Below, piece after piece: positions 48,670-57,289 of a stretch of DNA of 64,000 nt (position 1 is the stretch's first letter; each line of letters starts with the position of its first letter). Position numbers and translations under genes: made by a program. The stretch is from Bradyrhizobium paxllaeri. GTDB lineage: Bacteria; Pseudomonadota; Alphaproteobacteria; Rhizobiales; Xanthobacteraceae. The notes beneath the pieces were generated by a model. It saw nothing but the letters and a program-made list of their open reading frames with translations, had not been told where the DNA came from and ran no database searches. Location: NCBI RefSeq assembly GCF_001693515.2, contig NZ_CP042968.1:6758001-6822000 (forward strand). Direction: 5' to 3'.

Positions 48670-48852
48670 CTACATTGAGCCGGTCTTTCGAGCATTCATC
48701 ACACGCTCAACCTCGTCGGCTAATTGCTCCAGATGCCGCGCAAGCCGGTCGAACATTTCACGCTTCGCTTTGTCGGCAGCCAGGTCCCTGACAAGCGCGC
48801 ATTCGGCCGCGTCTTTACGCAGCTTCTCCAGATGGATTTGATAATCCTTCAT
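48670..48852 (-). CDS. Small helical hypothetical protein (60 aa)
   Basis: MKDYQIHLEKLRKDAAECAL and then KAKREMFDRLARHLEQLADE form two amphipathic helices with heptad character, followed by a short basic tail. This size and pattern fits, from memory, a conserved small Bradyrhizobium protein family. Function unknown. It precedes the gene at 48359-48658 on the same strand by 11 bp. Confidence 0.7.
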   Translation of the reverse strand: MKDYQIHLEKLRKDAAECALVRDLAADKAKREMFDRLARHLEQLADEVERVMNARKTGSM

Positions 48853-49019
48853 CGTCCCCTGCCTGTCTTAATTTTCCGTGACGGTGGCACGGAGAACAGG
48901 GAGCTGAACTAACAAATGTTAGATCGGAGTTGGGAGATGCCGCTGGTGACCCGCCCAAATTCGCCGAGCGCGATAAGCGCGCCCCCCTTCATCGATTTCC
49001 AACCCAAGGCGTTCCGTCT

Positions 49020-49229
49020 CTAACTGGCTCGGACGTCCATGGGAGCATGGATCAGCGACATCTGTGGGCGTGTGTAGAAGCCCTCCCGCATAACCACGCC
49101 GCTTATCTCGGCGCTAACAGCGCGCGCCGCCCGCTTCTTCCTCCAGCCGCCTGCTAATCCCGCAGGCAGTGGCGCTCCTCGTCGGATAACCAGAAGCTCG
49201 CCTTTTCCACGAACGTATATGTCGAACAT
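49020..49229 (-). CDS. Small hypothetical protein (69 aa)
   Basis: Start MFDIYVRGKGELLVIRRGAP, with a Trp/Lys-rich GGWRKKRAARAVSAE section. It resembles a short Bradyrhizobium protein family I recall, with a beta-strand N-terminus and basic helix. The upstream ATG at 49283 is less likely. Function unknown. Confidence 0.6.
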   Translation of the reverse strand: MFDIYVRGKGELLVIRRGAPLPAGLAGGWRKKRAARAVSAEISGVVMREGFYTRPQMSLIHAPMDVRAS

Positions 49230-49584
49230 GCCGATTGCCCCCAGGGACGTTATAGGCACGGCGCGCTTGAAATGAGGTGGCAAAAGCGCAACAGCTCGGC
49301 GTCAAACGTTTGGTTGGAAATACCGCTGCAGACGAGCGTCGTGAGTTGGACGGCTAAGGTTCGCTTCTCAATCAACCTCGATCGGATCATGAGTTTCCTT
49401 GCGGAAGATTGCATTCGGGCATAGCCGAACGGAAACAAACCGTACGGCTCCCGTTTTGAGGGTAAGCACGATTTGCGGAAAGCCATCCCGGGCTCACCGC
49501 TTTCGCAGCGCCCCGGAATGACGCGTGGTTGGATCACCGCGATCTGCGGCTACTCCCTAAAAGTAATAATCCCGGTTCGACCCG
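49230..49584. other. 355-bp gap, no gene seen; partial repeat B
   Basis: No convincing reading frame. CATCCCGGGCTCACC ... CCCCGGAATGACG at about 49483-49523 is a partial copy of palindromic family B (see 10398-10477). Confidence 0.5.
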
Positions 49585-49830
49585 TCATATGCACCGGACT
49601 GCATGCAGCAGGCCTTGAAACCTGCGTCCGGAGCCGCACGGACACAGGTCATTGCGGCCGAGCTTTTCGATCAGCTCGACATCGCCGTGGACGACACGCC
49701 GCCCGCGTTTGACATGGGTTTCCGAAGGGAAGGACTTCCGCCGCTTACGCGTGATGCTGAAAGCTGGGGAGGTTTTCGAGATCGCGATGCTTGCACATGG
49801 CATGCCCCCGTTGGTTGAAACGCGGCCCAT
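49585..49830 (-). pseudogene. SEC-C motif protein remnant, copy 2
   Basis: The minus-strand frame gives [20 protein letters not shown], an unmistakable start of a SEC-C zinc-binding motif (CxC-x8-CC). The motif should end in FKACC, but the frame reads RRFQGLL: one extra base at about 49619-49621 shifts the frame. The stretch upstream ([17 protein letters not shown]) does not look like a known domain. An in-frame ATG at 49830 exists, but I treat it as a decayed gene. The same segment occurs at 47538-47622. Confidence 0.5.
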
Positions 49831-49908
49831 CGCCGCGCGGCGTAGCTACCACGACGCTGGTCGTTCCGAAAGCCGCCAACAGCTTTGGCGCGCGTGGCCG
49901 GCCTATCA

Positions 49909-50136
49909 TCAGGATCTTGGCCAAGGCTGATGCTTGGCGCACCATTTCGGGCCGGGGCCACGCATGTAGTGCAGCTCGGGCCGATAGCTATCGCGTACAT
50001 CCAGAACCAGGTTGTGAACGACGCTGGCGAAATCGGAGACTGTCTCGGCTGTCCTGCGAGCGAAGCCGGATATGGCGGTCCAGCGCGCGGAAACAGGTGC
50101 GATCGCACGGGGGCTGACGATGCTTTTCCCGATCAT
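49909..50136 (-). CDS. Small hypothetical protein (75 aa)
   Basis: Starts MIGKSIVSPRAIAPVSARWT with GGAGAAAAAG in front of the ATG, a good ribosome-binding site. The middle (TAETVSDFASVVHNLVLDVR) is predicted helical. No known domain. The longer start at 50166 lacks a comparable site. Coding status is moderately supported by the site alone. Confidence 0.45.
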   Translation of the reverse strand: MIGKSIVSPRAIAPVSARWTAISGFARRTAETVSDFASVVHNLVLDVRDSYRPELHYMRGPGPKWCAKHQPWPRS

Positions 50137-50454
50137 CTTTTTCTCCGTCCGGTTGGATGTGGGCACCCTGATGATTTAACGGATCGGAGCTGCGGCTGCG
50201 CCAGAGCGATTGCCGTACCTGTAGAGCGATTGCTGCCAAAGCCTGGGCTGAATGCGTCCCGAGTCGGACGCGGATTCACGCTCTACCTCGCCACCGCGAC
50301 GGCCGCCTGCGCGCCGCCGCTCTGCCGTGACCGGCGTCACGCTGCCTCAAGCATCGAACGCGTGGTGAGCCCGGGCAGCCCCGCGAAAGAACTACTAGAG
50401 ATTGCGTGGCTTGCCGGGCAAATCAGGCATGGCTTGGTCCAGTGCTGCCAACGA

Positions 50455-51010
50455 AAATAATCTGCTTCGCGATTACCCCAAATCACCCCTACAACTCCGG
50501 CCATCCCGCACCCGCTGGAGGGGCGTATCGCGATCGTCACGGACGTTGGGCGCGGGATGCGGTGGACGCGGCAGCGTCGGGCGCGCAGGTGGTTGCAGGG
50601 CGGGCTTTGTCCTGTGAGCGATCGAACGGTGCGCGACGAACGGCGCTTAAACGCTTCAACCAGAATTCTGGTCTGGCAGCATGCGGGCCGATTGGAAAGT
50701 TCTGGTCGAGGAAGCCGCGTACGGCAAAGGCGTGTGGTTCTGGCACCCGTGGCTGGTGTCAAGCTGGCGGAGATCTGTCGGGCCCGACCGGGCTTCGATC
50801 GATCGTCAATCCGTCAGCGACGGAGACCAAAGGAATTCGGCTCCGGGAAGAGCGCGCCATAAGCCGTTAAAACCATTGCGCAGGGAAGGCCGGGTGTTCC
50901 GGCGCACCTGCAGTCCGCCGTGTGCCCCCCTGTGCGCACGACTGCGGGTGTCATGGGCACCCGGCCTTCCCTGCGCCCTCTTCGATTTCGAGGGCAACGA
51001 AGATCGCAAA
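50455..51010. repeat. Bradyrhizobium-type recurring non-coding block with 19-bp perfect stem
   Basis: The block starts near AAATAATCTGCTTCGCGATT and runs through GGATGCGGTGGACGCGG and AAGCCGTTAAAACCATTGCG. Within it, GCGCAGGGAAGGCCGGGTG (50878-50896) pairs perfectly with 50958-50976, a 19-bp stem with a 61-nt loop. I recall near-identical sequence as a common repeated block in Bradyrhizobium and Rhodopseudomonas genomes, where Arg/Pro-rich spurious ORFs are annotated on it. Only one copy is in this window, so its repetitive nature here is not shown. Confidence 0.65.
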
Positions 51011-51057
51011 GCTCGGGCGCAATGTGCCGCGAGAATGCGAGAACGCGTCTACTCCAT

Positions 51058-51170
51058 TGTCATGCCCCGCGCAGGCGGGGCATCCAGTACGCCGCGGCGT
51101 CTCGGTTCAAGCACTGGCGTCTCTGGAATGCCGGGTCACCCGCCTCCGCGGGTGACGACAGGCGAGAGCT
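51058..51170. repeat. Palindromic intergenic repeat (family E)
   Basis: TGTCATGCCCCGCGCAGGCGG at the left end is mirrored at 51136-51170 by a GGGTCACCCGCC...GGGTGACGACA unit, with an inner CCCCGCGCAGGCGGGG hairpin. It lies upstream of the exported hypothetical gene at 51240. Confidence 0.65.
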
Positions 51171-51239
51171 GTTTGACATTTGAATCCGCGCATTGTCGCC
51201 AACCGCGAAAACCGGTTTAGTGCTTCACCTGCGGCCACC

Positions 51240-52073
51240 ATGGAGACTCTCTTGAAAACAATCGGCGCGGCGATCCTGTTCGCACTCGTGAGTCCACCGG
51301 CCTTCGCGCAAGCCAAAGACAAGGCGCCGAACCCCGACCGCCCATTGCTCGCAACGTTCTGCGATGCCGCCGACATCAAGGGATCGTCCTGCAGGCGGGC
51401 CAAGGCCTATCCCGGCCGCAAGCGCTGCGACGTCAAGCTGCGGCCGGATCGTTACAGCGGCAAATTCCTCGCCGACGGCAGCACGCTTCTCGTCGTCAGC
51501 TATGAGAGCGGCTGCGAAGCCCATGCCAATGATTTCGGCGGCTCAGTTATCTTCGAGCAGAAGGACGGCGGCGCCATCTTCAACGGATATCAGCCGGGAC
51601 TTCAGGTGAACGATTGCATCACGCTTGTGCGGAACGACAAGCAGGACCGCCTGATCTGCATCACCGGCCATATCGGGCAAGGCCACCTCGAGTCCGGCGT
51701 CGCCGAAATGGTGTTCACCCGCGACTTCTCCAAGACAATCGATATGTCCCTGAACTATTTCGTGACCGGAGAGGATGCCGTCGGCGCCTACGGGTCCAAC
51801 GTCGTCGATTGCAAGGAGACATCGAAATATTTCGGCTTCGCCAGGCTCGGCGCCGGACCGGGACCCGATACGGTCGCCGTCGAAATCGCCCATGCCGACA
51901 AGGCAACGATCGAGACCGCATGCACCAAGGGCTTTCCGAAGCCGAAGCAGCTGTTTGGCGAGTTGGGACCCAGCGAAGCCTATGTCCCGCCCGGCCACGA
52001 GAAGAAGGCAAGGTTCGTGATCGATCTCACCACCAGCAAGGCCGCGCCGGAAGCGGAGTTCGGCAAGCGGTAA
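51240..52073 (+). CDS. Exported hypothetical protein (277 aa)
   Basis: Signal peptide METLLKTIGAAILFALVSPP ending at AFAQ. Mature protein contains several cysteines (LATFCDAADIKGSSCRRAK, RCDVKLRP, ESGCEAHAND, VNDCITL, LICITGHIG, VVDCKETSK, ETACTKGF), consistent with a disulphide-bonded periplasmic or secreted domain. No family recognised. The ATG at 51240 is chosen for the signal peptide. It is separated from the next gene by 254 bp. Confidence 0.7.
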   Translation: METLLKTIGAAILFALVSPPAFAQAKDKAPNPDRPLLATFCDAADIKGSSCRRAKAYPGRKRCDVKLRPDRYSGKFLADGSTLLVVSYESGCEAHANDFGGSVIFEQKDGGAIFNGYQPGLQVNDCITLVRNDKQDRLICITGHIGQGHLESGVAEMVFTRDFSKTIDMSLNYFVTGEDAVGAYGSNVVDCKETSKYFGFARLGAGPGPDTVAVEIAHADKATIETACTKGFPKPKQLFGELGPSEAYVPPGHEKKARFVIDLTTSKAAPEAEFGKR

Positions 52074-52327
52074 CATGCGCCGCTATGGTTACCCGAAAAT
52101 AGCGTGGCCGGCGTTGCGAGCGGCGCTGCGGAAGCCGCACCGCCTCGGGAACGGTGATGGCCTACCGCAGGCCCGGGCCGTCCGGCCGCTGCTGAACCTT
52201 CCGCCGGGCAAGCGCGTCAAAGTCCTTTCAGAATACTTTAAGCCCTTTTGCCGATTGTTAGTTGTGCCGTTCCGTTCACAATGGATACGGCCCGCAAAAG
52301 CCGGCTCGAACACAGGTAGGTGGGCGA

Positions 52328-52777
52328 ATGACCGAGGGATCAAATCGCCAGCGCGTGCTGGATTTCCTCAACGTCCTGTATTCCGGCGACGTCGAAGCCG
52401 CGCTGGAGCGCTGCACCGACGATTGCGAATCCCTCGCCAACGCCCCGATCGACATCCTTCCGCATATGGGCCATCGCCGCGGCAAGGCCGAGCTGCGCGA
52501 GATGTGGAATGCGGTGCGCGCCCGCTATTCCGAGCTGCGCTGCGAGGTGCCGATGCTGGTCACCGAGGGCGACAAGGCGGCCGCCTTCATCCGCGTGTTC
52601 TTCCGCAAGAACATCAACCAACGCATGGTGCAGTTCGACATCGCCGGCTTCTACACGCTGCGCGACGGCAAGATCAGCCACATCAGGGAAATCATCGACA
52701 CCTTCGACCTGGTGCAACAATTGCTCGAGCGCGACATCGCCGCGATCCTGACCGGCCGGCGGCCCGACCCGATCTAG
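52328..52777 (+). CDS. SnoaL/NTF2-like protein, copy 1
   Basis: 149-aa cone-shaped NTF2-like fold: MTEGSNRQRVLDFLNVLYSG, then a helix/strand core with MGHRRGKAELREMW and the final AGFYTLRDGKISHIREIIDT. A paralogue lies at 53386-53820; the shared blocks are the RRGKA region and the DTFDLV region. Members of the SnoaL family include hydrolases, isomerases and ligand-binding proteins; function unknown. AGGTGGGCG precedes the ATG. Confidence 0.85.
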   Translation: MTEGSNRQRVLDFLNVLYSGDVEAALERCTDDCESLANAPIDILPHMGHRRGKAELREMWNAVRARYSELRCEVPMLVTEGDKAAAFIRVFFRKNINQRMVQFDIAGFYTLRDGKISHIREIIDTFDLVQQLLERDIAAILTGRRPDPI

Positions 52778-52945
52778 CGCGGTCGTCAATCCGGGCCTGC
52801 GCTTGACACGACAGCGGCCATGCATCATTGCGCAATGACGCATCAACAGGCAGCGCATCCCCAGCGCTCATTTTCCCGGCACCATTGAACCTGATCGCGG
52901 CGGCCGTGACACACCACAAGGCTGTTTGCGGGCATGTAGAACCTA

Positions 52946-53212
52946 ATGAAGATCGCGTTGCTGGCTTTGCTTGGTTTGGCGCTGGGCATTCTGGGAGGCG
53001 CCGCGCTTGGCATCGGGGCCGGGCTGGTCTGGATCGAAGTCTTTAAAACCACGAGTTTTGAAGGCTATAGCGGGATGCTGGTATTCTTCACCTTCATGCC
53101 GCTGGGGGCCGCGATCGGCGGTATCGGCGGCGCCTTGCTGTTCGGCATCATCGCCATCCGCGATGCCGAAATCGCCATCGAACGCGAGCCGGTGCGCCGC
53201 CACGACCGCTAA
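52946..53212 (+). CDS. Small two-helix membrane protein (88 aa)
   Basis: Two strong hydrophobic segments: LLALLGLALGILGGAALGIG and PLGAAIGGIGGALLFGII, with a short loop between and a basic/acidic C-terminal tail. No family recognised. It sits between the two SnoaL-like genes on the same strand. Confidence 0.62.
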   Translation: MKIALLALLGLALGILGGAALGIGAGLVWIEVFKTTSFEGYSGMLVFFTFMPLGAAIGGIGGALLFGIIAIRDAEIAIEREPVRRHDR

Positions 53213-53385
53213 AAGTGGCCGAAACCGCCGCATTTGTGCAATGCAGAAACGGCAATTGTGTTTTGGCCGAACTGCCCTATTTCTGGCTGCAACAGTAGTT
53301 CGGCATGTCGGCCCGGCGTCGATGAAGACGCCCTGTTGGGCGCGCTTGCCGTTTTTTAAATTCCAGTTCCAAGGACCAGATCAAA

Positions 53386-53820
53386 ATGACAGAGCATAGT
53401 CTCTGGCGTTTTTCGCGCGCGTTGCATCGCGCGATCAATGAACGCCAGCCCGCCGATCTTGAAGCCGTACTCGACGAGGACGTCGACTGGGCGATCTATG
53501 GACCGATCGACATGTATCCGTTCTTCGGCTCGCGCCGCGGCAAGGCTGCCGTGATCGATGTCATCAGGCAGATCGCAGATAATTTTCGCGTCCACCGCTT
53601 CGACCGCGAATCGATCATGCTGGGCGTGGACTCGGCTTCCTCGATGATGCGCTATTCGCTGACGGCGCTGGATTCGAACAAGCCGATCAGCCTGCGCATC
53701 GCCCATTTCGCGCAGTTCAAGGCCGGCCGCCTGACCAACTTCCGCGTGCTGGTCGATACGTTCGATTTGGTCGAGCAGACCGTGGGCTATCCGATCAACC
53801 TGCCGCGAATGGCGGTGTAA
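53386..53820 (+). CDS. SnoaL/NTF2-like protein, copy 2
   Basis: 144-aa NTF2-like fold starting MTEHSLWRFSRALHRAINER. Motifs FFGSRRGKAAVIDVIRQIAD and RLTNFRVLVDTFDLVEQ mirror copy 1 at 52328-52777. AAGGACCAGATCAAA precedes the ATG. Function unknown. Followed by palindromic repeat A2. Confidence 0.85.
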   Translation: MTEHSLWRFSRALHRAINERQPADLEAVLDEDVDWAIYGPIDMYPFFGSRRGKAAVIDVIRQIADNFRVHRFDRESIMLGVDSASSMMRYSLTALDSNKPISLRIAHFAQFKAGRLTNFRVLVDTFDLVEQTVGYPINLPRMAV

Positions 53821-53838
53821 TCCGTCGATTGTCTCTCC

Positions 53839-53924
53839 GTCATGGCCGGGCTTGTCCCGGCCATCCACGTCTTGAGTGCGCAGAGTCCGAAGACGTGGAT
53901 GCCCGGCACAAGGCCGGGCATGAC
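53839..53924. repeat. Palindromic repeat family A, copy 2
   Basis: Nearly identical in layout to copy 1: TGGCCGGGCTTGTCCCGGCCA and GCCCGGCACAAGGCCGGGC arms with an ATCCACGTCTT/AAGACGTGGAT pair inside. Confidence 0.85.
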
Positions 53925-54013
53925 GAGGACTTTTGACCGCGTTCACTCACACCCGCCATAATTTAGCAACAGAGCGAACGCATTCTGGGCGCGACTTGGA
54001 ATGCGGGCGGGCA

Positions 54014-54928
54014 ATGATTCCGAAAATGCGATTTGGCTGGGCGCGGCTGCCATTGCTGGTGGCCGGCGTAAGTTTGGCTACGATGCTGACGGCAGCGGCG
54101 CAAACGCCGCCGGCGGATGACGAACCGGAGACGCAGGAGGCCGAAGAGACCGAGGCGGCTCCCAGCGTCAACGACGTCGACATCATGAAGGACATCGACG
54201 TCGACAAGCTCGACTGGAGTCAGCTCAATGTCGACGCATCGACGCTGACCGACCTGATGACGAAGGGAGGCAGTTCGTCGAAGGGCGCTGCCAGTGCGGA
54301 CGCGTCATGGTCCGCCAATGAGAGAGCGAACGGCACCTCCGCGGTGTCGGTCAAGCAATCGATCTCGCCGTTCTGGGATACGCGCATCGGCGCCGACATG
54401 ACCGTCGCCCGGCAAGGCACGGCAACGACATCAGAACTGCTCTCGGAACAGCTGGCCAATGGCGGCAGCCTGCCGCAATCGTCCGGCACCGCCTGGGCTG
54501 CGATCACCGCTCCCGGCGTGGCCTCGATCTGGGACCAGACCGCGGTCGAAGCCCGCGTCGATCCCGGATCCGAGCAGAGCAAGCTCGGCACCTCCCTGAG
54601 CAAGTCGCTGCCGATCAGCGAGCAATATTCGCTGACGCTGCGAAACGACTACAACCTGATCCAGCAGGGCATCGTGCCGGTGCCCGGCATCGTCAGCCAT
54701 CCCACCCGCAGCCACGAGACCGACCAGTCGGCACGGCTCAGCATTGCCGATACCGGCACCAGCTTCACCGCCGGCCAGACGCTGTCGACCTCCGACGACA
54801 AGTGGCTGCGCAAGGTCAGCGCCGAGCAGAAGCTGTTCGACGGCGTCACCATCTCCGGCTCGATCGGCGAAACGCCCTCGGGCGTCGCCAGCAAGAGCCT
54901 CAGCGCGGGCTTCAAACGGAGCTGGTAA
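54014..54928 (+). CDS. Exported beta-strand-rich protein, possible outer-membrane barrel
   Basis: 304 aa from ATG 54014 (or 54026). A signal peptide (FGWARLPLLVAGVSLATMLT) is followed by an acidic, low-complexity stretch (PPADDEPETQEAEETEAA). The rest has repeated short strands such as AVSVKQSISPFWDTRIGADM and YSLTLRNDYNLI. It ends LSAGFKRSW; the terminal aromatic residue suggests an outer-membrane barrel. No family recognised. Confidence 0.68.
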   Translation: MIPKMRFGWARLPLLVAGVSLATMLTAAAQTPPADDEPETQEAEETEAAPSVNDVDIMKDIDVDKLDWSQLNVDASTLTDLMTKGGSSSKGAASADASWSANERANGTSAVSVKQSISPFWDTRIGADMTVARQGTATTSELLSEQLANGGSLPQSSGTAWAAITAPGVASIWDQTAVEARVDPGSEQSKLGTSLSKSLPISEQYSLTLRNDYNLIQQGIVPVPGIVSHPTRSHETDQSARLSIADTGTSFTAGQTLSTSDDKWLRKVSAEQKLFDGVTISGSIGETPSGVASKSLSAGFKRSW

Positions 54929-55113
54929 AAGGGCGAAATCGCCCGATTTGGCGGGGGTTTTCAGCCGTTTAAGGTTAACGCGCGAGAATGAACGACCATT
55001 GCCGCAGATTGGCCAAGATGCGGTCAAAATCGGCGGGACAGATGAGGCCCGCTCCACTTCGTCGTGCGGGGGACTGTCCGCGCTCGCCTGAAAGCGAAAC
55101 AGAGGAATAGCCG

Positions 55114-55530
55114 ATGAACGCTACCATTCGTCCCGAACAGACTGATGCAACCACGGAGGTCGACAACGATCTCGCCGCCGTCTCCGAAGTCGAGGCTGGC
55201 ATCCGTGATTTCGTTCGCAACGATATCGCCTATCTGCGCCGCCCCGCAGTTGCTCCGGACACCGCGCCGCTCGACGCCAATGCGGAAGCCACCGTCAACA
55301 ACGTCAATTCGCTGATCCAGCGCGTCGCCGGCACTTCGCTTGCGGAAATCGAGAAGCTGATTTCCGAACTCGAAAGCCTCCGCGACCTGCTGCACGCCGA
55401 AGGCCAGCGCGTTCAGCGCGAGATCTCGGGCTACGCCCAGCTCAGCCAGGCGGCGATGAAGTCGACGCGCATGATCGCCGACAACGTCACGCAGTGGAAG
55501 CGCGCTGCCGACGGCCTGCGTAACGCCTGA
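55114..55530 (+). CDS. Hypothetical protein with coiled-coil character (138 aa)
   Basis: MNATIRPEQTDATTEVDND then VNSLIQRVAGTSLAEIEKLI and LISELESLRDLLHAEGQRVQ, a helical segment with heptad-like spacing. The C-terminal half is also helical (KSTRMIADNVTQWKRAADG). Phasin-like or cell-organisation protein is possible but not shown. GAGGAATAGCCG precedes the ATG. A clear terminator lies after the gene. Confidence 0.72.
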   Translation: MNATIRPEQTDATTEVDNDLAAVSEVEAGIRDFVRNDIAYLRRPAVAPDTAPLDANAEATVNNVNSLIQRVAGTSLAEIEKLISELESLRDLLHAEGQRVQREISGYAQLSQAAMKSTRMIADNVTQWKRAADGLRNA

Positions 55531-55556
55531 TCTGATCGTTGCAAAAATCTAACACT

Positions 55557-55593
55557 CCGCCGCGTTCCGTAACGGAGCGCGGCGGTTTTGTTT
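55557..55593 (+). terminator. Rho-independent terminator after the 55114-55530 gene
   Basis: CCGCCGCG (55557-55564) pairs with CGCGGCGG (55578-55585), with an inner CCG/CGG stem, followed by TTTTGTTT. Confidence 0.9.
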
Positions 55594-55686
55594 GGCTGTG
55601 TTCGATCTGAACTTTATAAGCACGGTCGCGTCCAAGGACGGACGTCGTCACGTGGCGACAGGCACCTTTTTAAGGACACAGCGGCG

Positions 55687-55824
55687 ATGCAAAACGTTCA
55701 GCCAGACAACATCGATTCAATGCCGATGCGGCAGTCGTCCCGTAGCATGGGCACGCTCGTGATCCGCTTCGTCGGACTGCTGACGTTCGCGGTCGTGGCA
55801 ATGACGCTGCTCTGGAGCCGCTGA
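55687..55824 (+). CDS. Small single-pass membrane protein (45 aa)
   Basis: Starts MQNVQPDNIDSMPMRQSSRS and ends in one hydrophobic helix (LVIRFVGLLTFAVVAMTLLW). AAGGACACAG lies upstream of the ATG at 55687. No family recognised; similar in design to the small protein at 21410-21583 and the one at 55860-56003. Confidence 0.55.
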   Translation: MQNVQPDNIDSMPMRQSSRSMGTLVIRFVGLLTFAVVAMTLLWSR

Positions 55825-55859
55825 ACTTTCTTCAGCGCTCGTAACTATCCAATCCGCAA

Positions 55860-56003
55860 TTACTGCCGCACGAACGAGGTTTCCTCGATCGTGTAGACGC
55901 CGTCGGCGTAGGACTTCACCACCATGGTGGCGGTGAGCATTACCGCCATTGTGACGGTTGCGAAGACAAAGCCGACGAATTTCAGGCTGCTGCGATCTGC
56001 CAT
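55860..56003 (-). CDS. Small single-pass membrane protein (47 aa)
   Basis: From ATG 56003: MADRSSLKFVGFVFATVTMA, with one hydrophobic helix (FVGFVFATVTMAVMLTATMV), then a polar tail ending TIEETSFVRQ. GAGGGG lies six bases before the ATG; an alternative start is 56009. Function unknown. Convergent with the small gene at 55687-55824. Confidence 0.55.
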   Translation of the reverse strand: MADRSSLKFVGFVFATVTMAVMLTATMVVKSYADGVYTIEETSFVRQ

Positions 56004-56142
56004 GTTCATCCCCTCGGTACTTCCCCTGAGACGCTTATGGCAGGCAGAAAGTTCAAAATGCGTTAGCAAAAAATCAGTTGCGCGGAGTCATGGATTACGA
56101 AGCCCTAACGGAACATTTCGCTAACCATGCGCCGGGCTACCA

Positions 56143-56622
56143 TTAACCACCACCCCGCCGCGGCACGAAGGCGGTGGCGAGGAACGAGAACACGGCTTCG
56201 CCGCGCTGGTTGATGCCGGTATTGCGGGCCTGGAGGATGCCCCATTCGGGACGCTTCTCCGAGGTCCGCTTGGTCTCCACCTGATTGGAAAAGCTGATGG
56301 TATCGCCCGCCAGCACCGGCCTGATCCAGCGCAATTCGCGAAAACCGGGCGACGGCCCCCATACCGCGACCTTCTCGCCGCGCGCGGCGGCTTCCGCCGA
56401 CAGGCGCTTGCCGTCGGCGACCAGCAGCTTCATGCACACCGCCGCGACGTGCCAGCCCGACGCGGCCAGCCCTCCGAACAGGGATTTGCGTCCCTCCTCC
56501 TCGTCGAGGTGAAAGCGCTGCGGATCGAACTGCGCAGCAAACCGCTTGATGTCGTCGGCGGTAAAAGTAAACGAACCGAACTCGCGCCGGGCGCCGATCT
56601 CGATATCCTCGAAGAAACGCAT
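56143..56622 (-). CDS. MaoC-like hot-dog dehydratase, second gene of pair
   Basis: 159-aa hot-dog-fold protein starting MRFFEDIEIGARREFGSFTF. Conserved elements: AAQFDPQRFHLDEEEGRKS (acidic/His residues of the MaoC active site) and FGGLAASGWHVAAV. The C-terminal strand EAVFSFLATAF follows. Probably hydrates an enoyl-acyl thioester as half of a two-gene pair. The gene starts 2 bp after the stop of the partner (56625). Confidence 0.87.
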   Translation of the reverse strand: MRFFEDIEIGARREFGSFTFTADDIKRFAAQFDPQRFHLDEEEGRKSLFGGLAASGWHVAAVCMKLLVADGKRLSAEAAARGEKVAVWGPSPGFRELRWIRPVLAGDTISFSNQVETKRTSEKRPEWGILQARNTGINQRGEAVFSFLATAFVPRRGGG

Positions 56623-56624
56623 TG

Positions 56625-57086
56625 CTACTCCGCTCCCCCCTCGAAGCGCCGGCGCACCATGATCGGCGACTCCATCTCGCACAGCACGACCCCCGCCGCA
56701 TTGCGGATCGTGCCCTTGAAGGTCACGATTCCGGTCTCGGGCCGGCTCTTCGAAATCCTGGCCTCCGCGACGTCGACATCCAGCGTCAGGTCGTCGCCCG
56801 GACGCAGCGGCGCCAGCCAGCGCATTTCATTGACACCGGGCGAGCCGAGCGAGGCAGTGCGGCCGATAAAGCCGTCGAACAGCATTCGCATCATCAGCGA
56901 GCCGAGATGCCAGCCCGAACCGGACAGCCCCTTGAGCATCGACGCGTTGGCGGCAACCTCGTCCAGATGCATCGGCTGCGGGTCGTACTCGGCGGCGAAG
57001 GCCAAGATCTCCTCGCGCGTGACATGGCGTGGTCCGAACGTGCCGAAATGGCCGGGCTTGAAGTCTTCGAAAGTCAGCGTGGTCAT
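56625..57086 (-). CDS. MaoC-like hot-dog dehydratase, first gene of pair
   Basis: 153-aa MaoC-domain protein: MTTLTFEDFKPGHFGTFGPR, then AAEYDPQPMHLDEVAANAS and LKGLSGSGWHLGSL. The two paralogues are adjacent and probably form a heterodimer, as in (R)-specific enoyl-CoA hydratases. The ATG at 57086 is preferred over 57116. Substrate unknown. Confidence 0.87.
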   Translation of the reverse strand: MTTLTFEDFKPGHFGTFGPRHVTREEILAFAAEYDPQPMHLDEVAANASMLKGLSGSGWHLGSLMMRMLFDGFIGRTASLGSPGVNEMRWLAPLRPGDDLTLDVDVAEARISKSRPETGIVTFKGTIRNAAGVVLCEMESPIMVRRRFEGGAE

Positions 57087-57289
57087 GTCTGGGAATTGAG
57101 GATTGGCTGTGGGCAAGCCCGAATGTGGCCGTTATTTGCGGCAATCTCAACCCGCCCACTCGCATGGCTCGTTCGCCGGGAGAGAGTGCCGCCCGCGGTG
57201 CTCGACCTCGGCTTGCCCGAAGCAGTTTTCGGGGTTAGCCCTGTGTTATCTGGGGACCAGGTTATTTGACTCGCCGGGGAGGGCCACCG

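Larger units (their letters stand above)
50137..51239. other. 1.1-kb region without a supported gene; holds recurring block and repeat
   Basis: The only structures I can support are the recurring block at about 50455-51010 and a palindromic repeat at 51058-51170. Reading frames crossing it on either strand are rich in Arg/Pro and lack start signals, and I regard them as spurious. Confidence 0.6.

Noticed and set aside
49885..50460. 191-codon plus-strand frame
   Set aside because: Opposite to a small gene with a good ribosome-binding site; composition is not protein-like.
50681..51220. 179-codon reading frame over the recurring block
   Set aside because: Starts with no ribosome-binding site and crosses a 19-bp hairpin stem and a palindromic repeat; Arg/Pro/Cys-rich with no domain.
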